Below are positions 1-11,893 of a stretch of 64,000 nucleotides of DNA, in pieces. Source of the DNA: Sipunculus nudus (Eukaryota > Annelida > Sipuncula > Golfingiida > Sipunculidae). The notes beneath the pieces were generated by a model that was given only the letters and a program-made list of their open reading frames with translations, did no database searches and was not told the DNA's origin. The position numbers were made by a program, and so were the translations under genes. Each line of letters begins with the position of its first letter. Positions within the stretch are counted from its first letter, which is position 1. The stretch is taken from positions 62,016,659 to 62,080,658 of the forward strand of contig CM049313.1 of the NCBI GenBank assembly GCA_026874595.1, in the 5' to 3' direction.

Positions 1-1634
1 GTCTCTGAATAAAAACGTTCAAATACTAATATTACCTCCAGAGTTTAATTAGCTGCAATGTCGTACTGACACATTGTTTTACGGTTTTGAATTTTGAATT
101 ATTCTTAGGCCCGTGCATATAAAAACCGGAAATCCAGAATGCTTTATAATTGATATTATTCATATTGTGTGACCACCTTCATCTTCATTCAAAAGACAGC
201 GCTACAAATAGTCCTTAAACCTAATTTAAAAACATTCTTCATTATGTCGCCTCGAGAAAATAATGATTAAACATTTTTATTTTTAAATTCACATTTTTAT
301 TCTGAGAAAGCTTACAATAACCCCCGCAATATCGGTCAAAATGTGAATTCTTTTTATATAATTTTATATTTTTTAAAATAAAGAATACATGTGTGCTTTG
401 ACGTCTCAGTTTTCTTCTTCATCAGTAACCACAAGAAACGTCTTCAAATCTTTTTTTTTCAAAATTAGATGTTGGAAGATGAAGGTTTTACCGCAGGCCT
501 GACTCCGGTAAGGATCTTTCTTGTCAATACCTACCAAGTTATACACCTTCAGGATACTCAACATTTTCATCAGTGAAAGAAATAAAAAAAGAAACAACTG
601 TAATATCTGGTCTTGACGAAATTGAATGTTGGACGCTGATATTACCGCGTGATCCCCCTCAAGGACAAGCAATAATTAAGTGCTTATTACCGAGTGGGCT
701 GGCATCAGAATTTCAGACGGCATGCAAGCATACACGCTGCAAACTTCTATTACATATCGTAGATGGAACAGTCTTTTTTTAAATTGGATGTTCTTTGGTG
801 ATACAGATAAGTAGGAAGAGCAGCTGACTAAATGAACATATTAATATTTTATGAAAAGGATTGTACCTCCGGCTTCCTCTCAGGAAATTTACTCCCTTTT
901 CGCTGTCGTACAATCTGTGGGTGCAATGTATTCTCAGCTTTGTCCTATGGTTTATTATAGCTACTGTTTTTCCCAATGCTGTTGGATCACAGATCGCCCC
1001 TCCGAGCCAGCCTACGGTTCGCCGTAATCCGTGGTAACAACTGGTGTTATCAATAATCTGCTTTAGGCACGCGGATACAATATAACACACACGCATTATA
1101 CCACAGTCAACTAGGCCTACACGCAGTATCGCACATACATCACACATCCACACACATCAAACACATATGCACATATTTCTCTCACCACGCATCTCTCCCA
1201 AATATACACGCATGTGTACGCGCGCACACGGAAGTGGACTTTCTCATGCGGCATACTCCAGATATATACTATAACAAATTGCTTATCAGTCAGTACATTT
1301 TAATAAATGACCGATAAGTGATCCATTAGTTCGCACGAAATAATTTTTGTGTATCACCGTAGCATCACGTCTAAATATAAATCCTAAACACCCTACAACT
1401 ACGAGAAACATCTTTGTAGGAAGTCACCAGAATTATAACGTTTTAAGACGTGACACGCTCCAACAAGATGTACACCAGACAAGGCGCTCTTACTCCAGAC
1501 TTTACCTCACGGGAAAATTTAATGATGTATAGTTTTCCGGCTGTACTGTATTAATATACTTGTTAACCTCTTGTTGATGGAGTCATAAAAGCTTACTCCC
1601 ATATAGATAATTTTACATGTATTAGTATATGTAT
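1..1634. other. Non-coding AT-rich stretch
   Basis: No gene or repeat is recognised here. Open frames on both strands are short and have no family motifs. A CA-rich patch lies near 1085-1230. A 69-codon plus-strand frame at 573-782 contains nothing I recognise and is probably chance. Confidence 0.5.
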
Positions 1635-2291
1635 ACGGTGGCTGATTTAGGACTCAGAAAAAAAAACAAAAGCTGAAAAAAATTGTACAAAATGTGTGTT
1701 TCTATAAGAAGCTCATATTTGTTTGTATTTTTAAAATAAAAAGGTACCTCCAATGCATGCATGCAGACCTTATCATTTCTATTTGAGTGATTTCACAGCC
1801 ATGGCTTCGAATCCGCCGTACAGGTAGAATGTTTCAGTTTCTTTAGGCTTTGACATCTTCCTTACGGATTTGAATAATTAAATATTGAATTTATATTGTA
1901 CTTATCTTCAACTCGCCTTATCTTAGGGGATATACAAACTTTATTGATTTTAAATCAATTATATGGTATTACCGTTCTGTTAAACACAGTATACGTGGTC
2001 TTTGTTTTATAATTGCAATAGTTAGCACTCTTAACGTATACTGTCCATTTAACGTTGCTTTGCTTTATGTCAATTCAGCTTCGAATGATTTGTACAAGTG
2101 TGAAATTTTATCTCGAGTTATATACATATTTTTTCGAGGTATATACATATTTTTTTGGGCTTCCTAAATTTTTTTATGTGAGATATATATTTTTTTGCTT
2201 CCTAATTTTTTTTTGCTTCCTAAATTTTTTTGGCGTAATATTATGTTATCGAGATAAATATTTTTTCCTGTGTCCTAAATCAGCCACCGTA
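1635..2291. mobile_element. MITE with about 22-bp terminal inverted repeats
   Basis: The left end (from about 1632) reads TATACGGTGGCTGATTTAGG and the right end (to about 2293) is its reverse complement. The match continues inward as GACTCAG versus GACACAG followed by A-runs. TA or TATA flanks both ends, as expected for a TA-targeting (Tc1/mariner-type) non-autonomous element. The roughly 657-bp interior has no transposase frame. Its right half repeats TATATACATATTTTTT and TTCCTAAATTTTTTT blocks (about 2120-2235). The superfamily is inferred only from the TA flank. Confidence 0.75.
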
Positions 2292-5200
2292 TATGTACGA
2301 GTATGGCATCTGATTTGTATTTACACTGATCTATACGATACAATTTGTATGCAAGGAACGGCATTTGGCTGTCACGTATAAGTGCCAGTTTGGCAAGTGT
2401 TGGCCACGATCTGAAATATGTTATAAACAGAGATTTTTTTTAGGATTATTATTACGTGTATACATAGAAGTGTTATTGGGCAATAGAAGAAATAGGGTAC
2501 AAACATTTATTTATTGTCTTATTCCTGATACAGGATAGATCTACTTGCATCTGTACAAACTGAAGTTCAACGGGGGTCACCATGAGGTTTTACCTCTGAG
2601 CGGTGACCCAACAAATCACACGCTGAGATTTACAACACCTACCTTTTTCCAAATATTTCATTTATATTGCAGAACTGACAGATAATACAACGAAAGGCTC
2701 GTAATAATTTCCGTCGACCTATAGTAAAACCTTGACAGGGGCACTATTTTGCCACGAACGGCGCCCTCAAGCGCATAATTCACGCGGAGTCCGGGTAAAG
2801 ACCACGTTAGTTCTCGGAAGCCATCTGCGGCGTTCTTACAATATTTCAATAATATCTTGTAGGAGACGACTGAGGGCCAAATAACCTTTTGATTTTACGA
2901 GCAAGGAGACGTGTCCCGCTGGTTATATTGGTCGCCCATCTTTTTGTTACTACTGGAGCGACATATCTGTCACGAAGCAATGTATTTATCAAGAGCAGTG
3001 GACTCTGAAACTATCTGGAACACCTTAGGGCCATCTTAACGCATCTCCATGGCACCGGGACTCCTTGATTAAATTCACATGAGCCAACAACACATGTTCC
3101 GCCTCGGTATTAAAAGAGAAGAAAAATACCAGAGATCTGTGCATGCAATATAACAATGAATTTTGTAGTCAAGTGTAACTGGTTCAGACTACCAGACAAA
3201 CCCCTTTTTGCATTGTGAAGAGACCAAATGCCCCTTACCTGTCATGGTTACTTTATATGGGTTTTCTGTTGGTACAAATGAAAGAATGAAAAAATGACAT
3301 ATGCGAAAGAAATATTGGCACATATAAGTCATTTGATGTTTCCATTCGTTTCCATTCTGGGGGGGGGGGGGGATGGGGGATGGGGGATGGTATGTTTGAG
3401 GGTGACACCATCTTTCTGTGACACATTTCTGAGAATTTTTATATGGTTGATATAGATACAGACGTTTCAGCCAATCAAATATGTTATAAGGTGGCGAGGA
3501 CTCACCCCCTGGACGTCCGAATTCTGGCTTGTAATATAAATGTGAGGCCGATCTGCCTATGTAGCCCCAACTGATCTGGGACAGATTTTGAGAAAAATGC
3601 ATGATAATATCTTTTTCATTCATTGCTAATTTCCATATCGAACTTGACACTGAGAGATTAAACTGCCAATCATATTTTTATTATGGCATTGAGCTGTCAT
3701 ATCCGAGATCGTGTTTGTATTCTTATAGTAGATATGGAAAGAACAGTGGAAAGAATCGGGGTGAAACTGGAGTACAGTTAAAGCTGGGATCGGCTGTCTC
3801 GGGCAATAACGAAGAAGTAGGTTTTCCATAATGACAGAGATCGAAAAATCAGCATGCTGAAATCGACACAGAAAAGGTTTGATAAACATACGAATTAATA
3901 ACATTTTAAATACAGCTGAGTAAAAGAAGATGATTGCTTTGGTAATTAACATAAAATGGTGGTCATACTTAAACCATTTTCTTCACGCTTCTGTTTTCAA
4001 TTAATGATAACAAGTTTTGACGTTTATAGGGATTTTTATCAGACAAACTTGTCAACAGAATTCACTCTTCAAGTGATTTACCACAAGAATTTGACCTTGC
4101 ACCAATACAGCTAATGGATTAATTATAATCAACTCACTTCATGTTCATTTAAAATACTTATATTTCTCGTATATTTATGTTACATGTAAAATGCTTCTTA
4201 CCTTGAGATAAAAATGAATTGTAGGTATCCCTGAACCTTCTGTACGGTCTCCCCGCTCAATATTTTCCCCAGAGATAGATAAATCAACTTTTGCTCTTTG
4301 TTAAGAGCATGGATAAAAAATCTGTTCAGCCTTCCCTGACCTATGTTCCACAGCCCAACAAATTGCCGTGAGCATCGACTCGGTATGTTTGGCGTTAACC
4401 CGCTAATAGCAAAGAAACTAATAACGCAAATCTAACAAATAGCAAACAAACAACATGGGCAAAACATGACTCCCTCAGAAGTGGTCAGAAACAGACACAG
4501 GTAACAACAAAGCCTCCTTGAAGGAGATAGAAAGGTGTATGTCAATGTTTGCAGCTGCAACAAGAACCATTAAAATGACAATGACTTTGGGCATTGCCCA
4601 GCACACGTAACGCAGTAATAGCAAGGAATCTTCGACTCATATTTTTCCATTTTGCCCTGGTTTCTTTTACAGCAACTCTGCCCACAATCCATACCTGACA
4701 ATCTCTTTCAGCGGAAGCACATTAAGTTTACAGGAAACAGAAGAAGCTTGGTTCTTGAGAAAAGTGGAGTTTCTTCCAAATAAATCAATTTTGCCCTTAT
4801 TTATTTATTTTTTTACAATGTGAAGGAAAGTGGCGTTCTTCGCCCTGGTAAAATTCGTGCTTCAGGCGGAAGAAGTACGAAGGCCGTCATTTGGCTGTCC
4901 TTGGGTCTAATACATGTAAGACAAGAAAGAAATACTGGAAGACATTCTGCAGCCTAATTTGCTCTCCTCCTCAGACATATTGACTCATGTAGCATGGCGT
5001 GAGGACGGTTATCGAAGTCTCTGTGTACATTTATAGACGCTGGATTATTCATTTAGTTTTGTTTTTACTTAAATAAACCTGATTAGTTCTAGAGGATTGT
5101 ACAGACATGGTTAGCCATCCCATCCTGAACAGTGAAATTCATGCATTATCTCTCGAATGGCATATTTTACCGTCTGTTTCCATAAAAAAAGAAAGCTTAG

Positions 5201-5455
5201 CCTTTGCTGCGTTCTTAGTCTCTTTTTCTTTAACCTTAGTAGTGATAACACCGTATGTGAGCAATATTGTTTTACTTTTACGATGAGAGTCATATAAAAT
5301 AACGCTGTTTTATAACGAATATATTGTACGCGAGAGATTTAAAATTCTTAATGTAACGAAGTGGAAAACGGAAAAAAAAATCAACTGAGTGCTAGTTATA
5401 TACAAACACAAACATTTATTTTACATGGATTGTACAGACAGTAATATTTTAACTT
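2292..5455. other. Non-coding stretch with a G homopolymer
   Basis: No recognisable gene is present. A run of about 13 G lies at 3360-3372, followed by GGGGGAT repeats. The somewhat GC-richer patch at 2700-2830 carries a 63-codon minus frame with no motif. The open frames at 3189-3952 on either strand overlap each other and show no coding signature. Confidence 0.5.
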
Positions 5456-5459
5456 ATCG

Positions 5460-5655
5460 AGGCACTCTCTATGACTCAGGTAGTGCCGTTTTGTAATGCC
5501 TAGAGGTTGAATAAACCGGAAAACCTGGAGCAAAACAACGGCCGTGGACGGGCCACCAAAACCATACATTCTCATGACCATGCCGGGGATCAAACCCAGG
5601 TCGCCAGCGGAGAGAGCCTATCGTTTTTCCACTCTTTCCCCATTTCGCTATATAA
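5460..5655 (-). mobile_element. tRNA-derived SINE-like copy
   Basis: On the minus strand, starting near 5655, there is an A-box-like segment (GGGGAAAGAGTGG) and, about 45 nt on, a clear B-box-like segment (GGGTTTGATCCCC, complement of 5585-5597). This matches the spacing of a type 2 RNA polymerase III promoter. Downstream, the minus strand carries a GTTTTgCTCCaGGTTTTCCGGTTT-like block, which resembles the conserved central domain seen in several animal SINE families. No A-tail or target duplication was identified, so the ends are approximate. The minus-strand frames through it are not taken as protein. Confidence 0.55.
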
Positions 5656-8600
5656 AAAAGGTTTAAATATGACAGAAAAGCAGTTTGCTTACCTAAAGTC
5701 AGATGGATCGGACTCTTTAGTGTAAACCTGTAGAGTGAAATAAAATAAACCCCATTAAACATGTGATCTCTTTGCAATGATGCAAAGGCACTCCGCCAGT
5801 ATGCCGGTCGTCTTTAAATGTCAATTGCCGCATGGGTCAACGACGCTCCCCCCTCACTCTGCATGTAACGTAGATGATGACGTTTTCTGTAATGCTAGAC
5901 AATGAATATCTTGTAGTAAATATTTTAGTAATAGGGTCATTGTTATAACATGAATATATTTTACATCATCTTCAGTCAGTGTATTCCTTTATCAGGAACA
6001 AGTAAAAAATTGAAATCTATCCATGGAACATGTATATATATATAATATACTAAAATATCAATACATGTATGTAGGTAAGCCTTGAATAAAAATTCCATAA
6101 CTGCACTTTGACCATTTGACCAGCGGGTTCGCCTAAACACAGCGCCTTTTTTTCTAAATCCTAGCTACCTGCTGTGTACCTGGCATACACCAGTATTTAG
6201 AGCTTTGGCTTCATGACTAAAGGGAGCTAAATCCTAATGTTCTATGCGCGTGTGTGTGTGTCTGTGAGTGTGTGTCTGGATAAACTTTATCTAGATAAGA
6301 ACTTGTCATAGGACCTGACTTTGAATTACATGTTTACTTATTACAAGTAATACGGAGCAAACCTCCTGAACGATTATAACATCCACTGGTCGACTGACGG
6401 CTATCAACCATAATGCAGCCTACTGTTTGTGCATATGATTAAGCGGTACGGTCTTTTGACACAAATACATAGGAGGCTTCGCCCTCTAAGTGCGTGTTAT
6501 TCTTAAGTAATTTTATCTTTCTTCATGGAAATTTTTCGATTGACTGTTTGTTGGGCTATAACAAACATTTATCAGTTAGACAGCTTCCTTCACAAATTAC
6601 GGCAATGATCTGACTCAACTGACCTTTGTTTATTATCTGGTAAAATGCCGGGTTGTTGGAAACACAAATCCATTCAAATGAGACAGCTCCTTGTGAGTCA
6701 CTAGCCAATAGGAAAACGGGTTGCCGAGAGAATAGCGGGCAGAGGGATCGAAACCTGAGAAGCCTATTCTAAGTTGTAAAATAAAACTGTCAGAATAGTC
6801 TTTAAAACAAGACATTAAACATTTTTTAAATATCGTGGCAAGTATAATTTTATCCGAACTTGTTGAAAATATATCCATGGAAGGGAAATGGTGCCACATC
6901 CTCACTCAATAGGCAGCGCCACCAACAAACCATGGACGTATCTATAAAAGTGATTGTTGTGCGTGTGTCATATTACTAAAAACGTTGCATTAATTGTAGA
7001 ATCAACGATTGTGCGTTCGATTATCCCTACAATTTAATTTAGTTGTGACCATACATATATATGCTCTTGATATTCATCATCTAAAATGAAATAAAATAAT
7101 TGGAAATATTCTGACCATTTCTTCTCCCTCTGCCATTTTCCCTGGCTTCAATCTGCTCAGCTAGGTAGCTTTAGAATAGTAGCACGGACACTCAGTGCCT
7201 GAGTTACTACTCTATTTACAGATAAAAACTTAATTGTCACCGTTAAGTTAATGTGTAATATCATATTTTTGAATAAAAGGAATCTATATTATTGGAGGCA
7301 TTTATTGTTGTAAATAAAATCCTAGGGCAGAGTAACTTATATTCTAATAGATTCATAACTGAGTTACATAAAAAATATTGCATATTTGTGTTTTGACGGA
7401 ACATGTTGCTTATGTGTGAAGTTTTCTTTTTTCTTTTGAAGATATACTTCTAAAACAGTATTCAAATTCAGTGTCATGTGACAAAACCTGCGGCTCACTG
7501 TTCTTGTTTACATTTATCCAGTTTTTAAACCAGTTGTGTACATCAACAGTTGTTACTTGTATTGAAGAATGTTTCACCTTAAAATATTTGTTGTATACAA
7601 CAGCGCTTCTACAACGATCTCACAGTTTTGAAATTTGGAAAATTATGCAAACATATGAGCTGTCCTTACTTATGTAATTTATTATTTTTGCTTGAAAATT
7701 AAAAAAAAAAATATATAAAAAAAAAATTCTAGAAAACCAAATGGTTGCCCAGTTATATATTTGAAAAAAAAAATGTTGTCAGACTAAGTTGGCCAGAGGT
7801 CAACTGATACGTAGGGAGTTCGACAGGCCGATCTGACTTTTGACAGCGGAAGCCGTGTGGCCGTCATTGAATTAGACTTACAGCTAGGGATCAATTGTGG
7901 AAGAACTCTCCTCTCATCTGTGTATTCCGTCGTTAGGTTTTTGGGCGACGGAGAGTCACGGGTTTGATACAGAATAACCAGGCACCACTGAATTAGACAG
8001 TTAGGATACAGTTTTCATTTGATCGCAGGAGGACTTCACTCGCTACATCTCAACTATCTGATAGGTTCAGACGTCGCCGTCATTTTAAATTTCTCTCTAA
8101 CGATGGCTTATGTGAAGAAATGGAAATCTGAATTCATTACTGAAGTTAAGGTCCAGACATGTATATGTCTAGAGTAAACTTGTTTTGGTGATGACTCACG
8201 GTTTACTTGTATATGGTGTTTTTAAAACCTCATATCGTCTGACGTGTATCGAAACGAGCTCACTTAAATGTTACACAATGATGCTAAATTTGACAGTTGA
8301 TATGTCAATATTGTTCTGGTTTCGTATTTATGTCTTCCAGAAATGGCGTTGACATGGCGGAAAATCAACACTGATATTGGTCTGTGAATGATGGCATCAT
8401 GGATTATTTGTATAATATGAGGAAATTCGGATTTTATTTTGCTCTTGTTAGTAAACTGGAGCTCTAGTGGCTTGGAATTTTAGGAAAACAATCACAGAAT
8501 TGTCAAATTCCCGTAGGTTGCATATTTTGTTTACTTGCAAACGGGCCCTTACTCCCTAAACCAACTATAAGTGTTTGTGTTTTAAAGTTCTCTTGCGTCC

Positions 8601-10654
8601 ACTAATGTGTGAATGTTATGATTTTGCTTCAGTTGCTTGGTTTTGCTTCTTTAGCATTTTAGATTGATAACAACGCATGTTAGTTTCCTTCGTCTTAATC
8701 TATTTAAGGCTTGACATATGAACAAAGATGAAAGACCCAAAAACTGCTTGACAGCTTGCCATGAACTCACAGCACAATGTTGCATTATGTTGGTTGAGTA
8801 GCAACTGTTGTCTAGACTACCCTGTCTATACAGCGTCACATCATATAACAGTTGTGTGCCAGGGCTGGAAAGATATGTTTGGAACAGAGGGAGCGCAACA
8901 CGCTGACCCGGGCGAACAAGTGTGCCAGATAGGCCTAGGTCAGTGAACTTTATAAATGATCTCTTATGCAAAAGCATGGATGTAAAATGGTGCGAGGCGC
9001 GATACCCGCCTCCTTTTTCGGCATTAGACGTTATTTGTTTTCTATTTTGCGCGGAATTATGGTCAAAAGGAGGGCGGGGCATGCCTCAATCCGCCCATGG
9101 ATGCGACTTCTGTTCTGTCGCGAAGAATGAATCATGTATGTGTCCCCTGCTGACACTGAACCAATCATGACTCAAAGAGGAAATTTGTAAATCATATCTA
9201 CAAAGCTACGGACCTAGAGGAAACAGAAATCCACCTGCTCACCTATGATCTATCACGGCGTGTACATTTCAGTGATATGAGAGAGCTCATCACATCTGAA
9301 ACATCATAATAGCTGCGGTGTATCAATCTGTACCGGTCATGCAATTATCTTAGAAACTCTCTCCGCAAGAAAAAGAAATGCAGGATCAAATATCCAATTT
9401 CCACGATTTATTTTTGTTCGGACTCGCTCACGAACTTCTGTCTACAAGTTATACGTTTACCTTAATTGATATACATTATGTGAGACTTTATGTGATAAAT
9501 GTGATCTTCGCTCAAAGGTACTTTACAATCAGGATCCTTGTTGCAATGCGCATTCGACCTATCAATAATTTTCCCGTAATAAGAGGGTTAGAAAGACAAA
9601 CAGTATTGTAAACGTCGATTAATATTACTACGACCAGTAGATGTTAGTCCTTCGCAACATTTGAAATGCGGTAAAAACAAATATTTTCAAAACAGATAAG
9701 GGCAAAGTTTTTGAAAACGTGAACACGAACATTTTTGAGGAAGTTGGATCTTAGAAAGCACTTTAGCTAAACGATTCATCTACAAACAGACTGGTTCGGT
9801 GTAAAGAGACAAAGAGCAATGTTAATCTTTTTAATCAGTGTTAGTTAATGTGAAAATTGTTAGTTAATTGTGAGAATGAATGTGTATTGATTCCATCGTC
9901 ATGACCTTGCAGACATAATTTGGATTTTGAAATTTGCACAATACTACCGGCATTAAAAATCCACATTAAAAAACTTTCTCACAGATTTATATTCCTCTAT
10001 TCATAAGCACATACTCTTTTTGCTGAGGTATCTGCCTTCCGAGTTAGTTCTATAATCCAATAATAATGCTCAATTTCTCAATATATTAGTGTATATGCTA
10101 GCTAAAAAAAACTTTAATATACACATTGTGTTTTACTTCGTCTCCTTATCGACAAAAGCAAGGTTTCTCGAGAAAAAGGTACGCTGTTTACGTCCAAGTG
10201 GGTTAGCATTGTTTGAGTTTTTCTTGATATTTTTAAACGACTGCTCTGGTGTTCTTAATGTTTGATTTCATATAGATTATAAAATAGTTTTAATTATTAC
10301 TGGTATGTGACTAAACAACATTTAATCAAACATCCCTGTTGCAGAATACCTCTGAGCATATTGTTAAACTTTCAAAAGCATGATATTATACTATATTGAA
10401 ATGTTCATGTATAAAGTTCTTTTTCTTAATTTTCTTTGATGTTTGCATGTTTATTTCGATTTTATTTTAAACGAATACATTTCTTTAAATCCTAAAAAAA
10501 TATATGTATGAAAATGCAAATACAACATTATAGAGACTATTGTGAGCTTTATGAGGATGAATATATCAAGTGGTCTCTTGGCAGTAGTAATATTGGGGAA
10601 AAATTGAAACGATGTTTAAACATACTATTAGGACTATTCTCTGATCTCAAAGAG
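5656..10654. other. Non-coding stretch, no recognised gene
   Basis: AT-rich sequence with a short GT-rich tract near 6245-6280 and A-runs near 7700-7730. Two weak B-box-like strings, minus strand near 6745-6757 and plus strand near 7959-7970, might be SINE remnants but have no convincing partner. The 8651-9170 region has overlapping frames on both strands without motifs. Confidence 0.45.
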
Positions 10655-11893
10655 TATTAACAAGGTCACCGCAAAGCGGAGCAATCCCAGGTACGGAAGC
10701 ATAATTATGCTGGGTGTATTTACACGGTGTGAAAATGAGAATGGGTAGCTCTGTGACCTTGACCTTTGACCCTGTGACCTCAAACTCTTCATCCGTGGGT
10801 GAATCATAGGAAAAAGATGAAAGTTTTAGTAAAACAGTTTGGCTTAGAACGCATCAAAATGTTTTTCTTGAAATGCGTCCCGTGATCTCTAGCCATATAT
10901 GCAAGATGAAAGGTTTCGGTGAAACGGTTTGGCTTAGAATGGTTCGACTAGCTTTATCAAGAAGTGGGGCGCGTGGCCTCGACCTTTGACCCCGTGACCT
11001 TTAAATCGATAGGGTTCTTCAACCTTGGGAGTGTGAGCCATGTGTAAAAGATTAATGGTTTTGGTCAAATGGTTATAAAATGGGTCCACAAGGATTTTCA
11101 AGAACTAGGTCCCTTGGCCTTGATCTTTGATCCCGTGACCTCAAAATTAACAGAGTTCTTCATCTGACGGTAGGTGAGTTATATGTGAAAGATGAAAAGA
11201 AAAGTGTTGGTCGAACGCTTTGGCTTACAAGTCACCCATGGATCATGACGCTCAGCTGAATGACTAGTTGGTATTGGCTATAGTGTGCATAAATGCATTT
11301 TATGTTTTCCAAGAAGATTTTTCATGGACCTCCCTGGATGTCAAGTTAGATGATTCTAGGTCAAACTGTATTGATTTGTGCCCTGTTAACAGAAGACCGC
11401 TTCATATTGTCTCATAAACAGAAGAAAAATATGTAAAAATTAGAAATAATACAGGTGGCGCCAACAGTCTGCGGAAACTGGAGATACATCCGATTATCAT
11501 TATGCATGCAAAGAATCAGTGCTATCAATACATAAGTTATTAAAATACTGGAACTTTTATATCATTTTTTAATTATTCTTAATATAATTACAAGCCCCGA
11601 AGCTTAAAGGATATGGGTAACAGAGACTTAATTTCAGGTTTCCAAGAAGTTTTTTCATGGACCTCCCTGGATGGATAGTTAGACTTATCTAGATCTAACG
11701 GTAACGATTTTAGCCCTGCTAACGGACGGACGACCCGCCGGCCGGACGGAAGGACGACGGACAAAGACCCATCGTTATAGCTCAGATGAATTTCAGTCCG
11801 CTGAGCCAAAAAACGGCCAATTCCGGACGGACGCAGGAATGGAGGCGTTCTATATCCCCTCCTGCAACTTCGATGCGTGGGGATGATAAGAGT
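10655..11893 (+). mobile_element. Pearl-like (Helitron/Helentron-type) non-autonomous element, possibly composite
   Basis: A short hairpin (CCGCAAAGCGG, about 10669-10679) starts a stretch of three to four diverged core repeats. Each includes a GTGACCTTGACCTTTGACCC-like block (10753, 10972, 11113, and a weaker one near 10880) followed by GATGAAAGGTTT...GGTTTGGCTTAGAA. Two copies of a CATGGACCTCCCTGGATG block follow (about 11321 and 11656). Then comes an ACGG-rich imperfect tetranucleotide region (11724-11763) and a terminal hairpin-like end (CCCCTCCTGC...GCGTGGGG, about 11856-11882). Core repeats plus ACGG run plus a hairpin end is the published organisation of bivalve pearl elements. No Rep/helicase coding sequence is present. 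The 11400-11630 portion is AT-rich and may be an insertion or the join of two elements. Confidence 0.65.
10753..10772 (-). promoter_or_regulatory. Nuclear-receptor-type direct-repeat motif inside the element
   Basis: The minus strand reads GGGTCAAAGGTCAAGGTCAC. This contains a perfect DR1 (GGGTCA-A-AGGTCA) and a TCAAGGTCA extended half-site, the known recognition patterns for RXR/HNF4/COUP-type dimers and for NR5A/ERR monomers. Weaker copies recur at about 10972 and 11113. This is a sequence match only and says nothing about occupancy. Confidence 0.35.

Noticed and set aside
6690-6780. Second SINE from a minus-strand GGTTTCGATCCC string
   Set aside because: No A box or shared body with the 5.46-5.65 kb copy.
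7930-7990. tRNA gene suggested by a GGGTTTGATAC-like B box
   Set aside because: No cloverleaf arms or A box could be paired. At most it is a SINE remnant.
8651-9170. A 143-codon minus frame overlapping two plus frames
   Set aside because: Codon use is unremarkable, no domain is seen, and open frames on both strands suggest chance.
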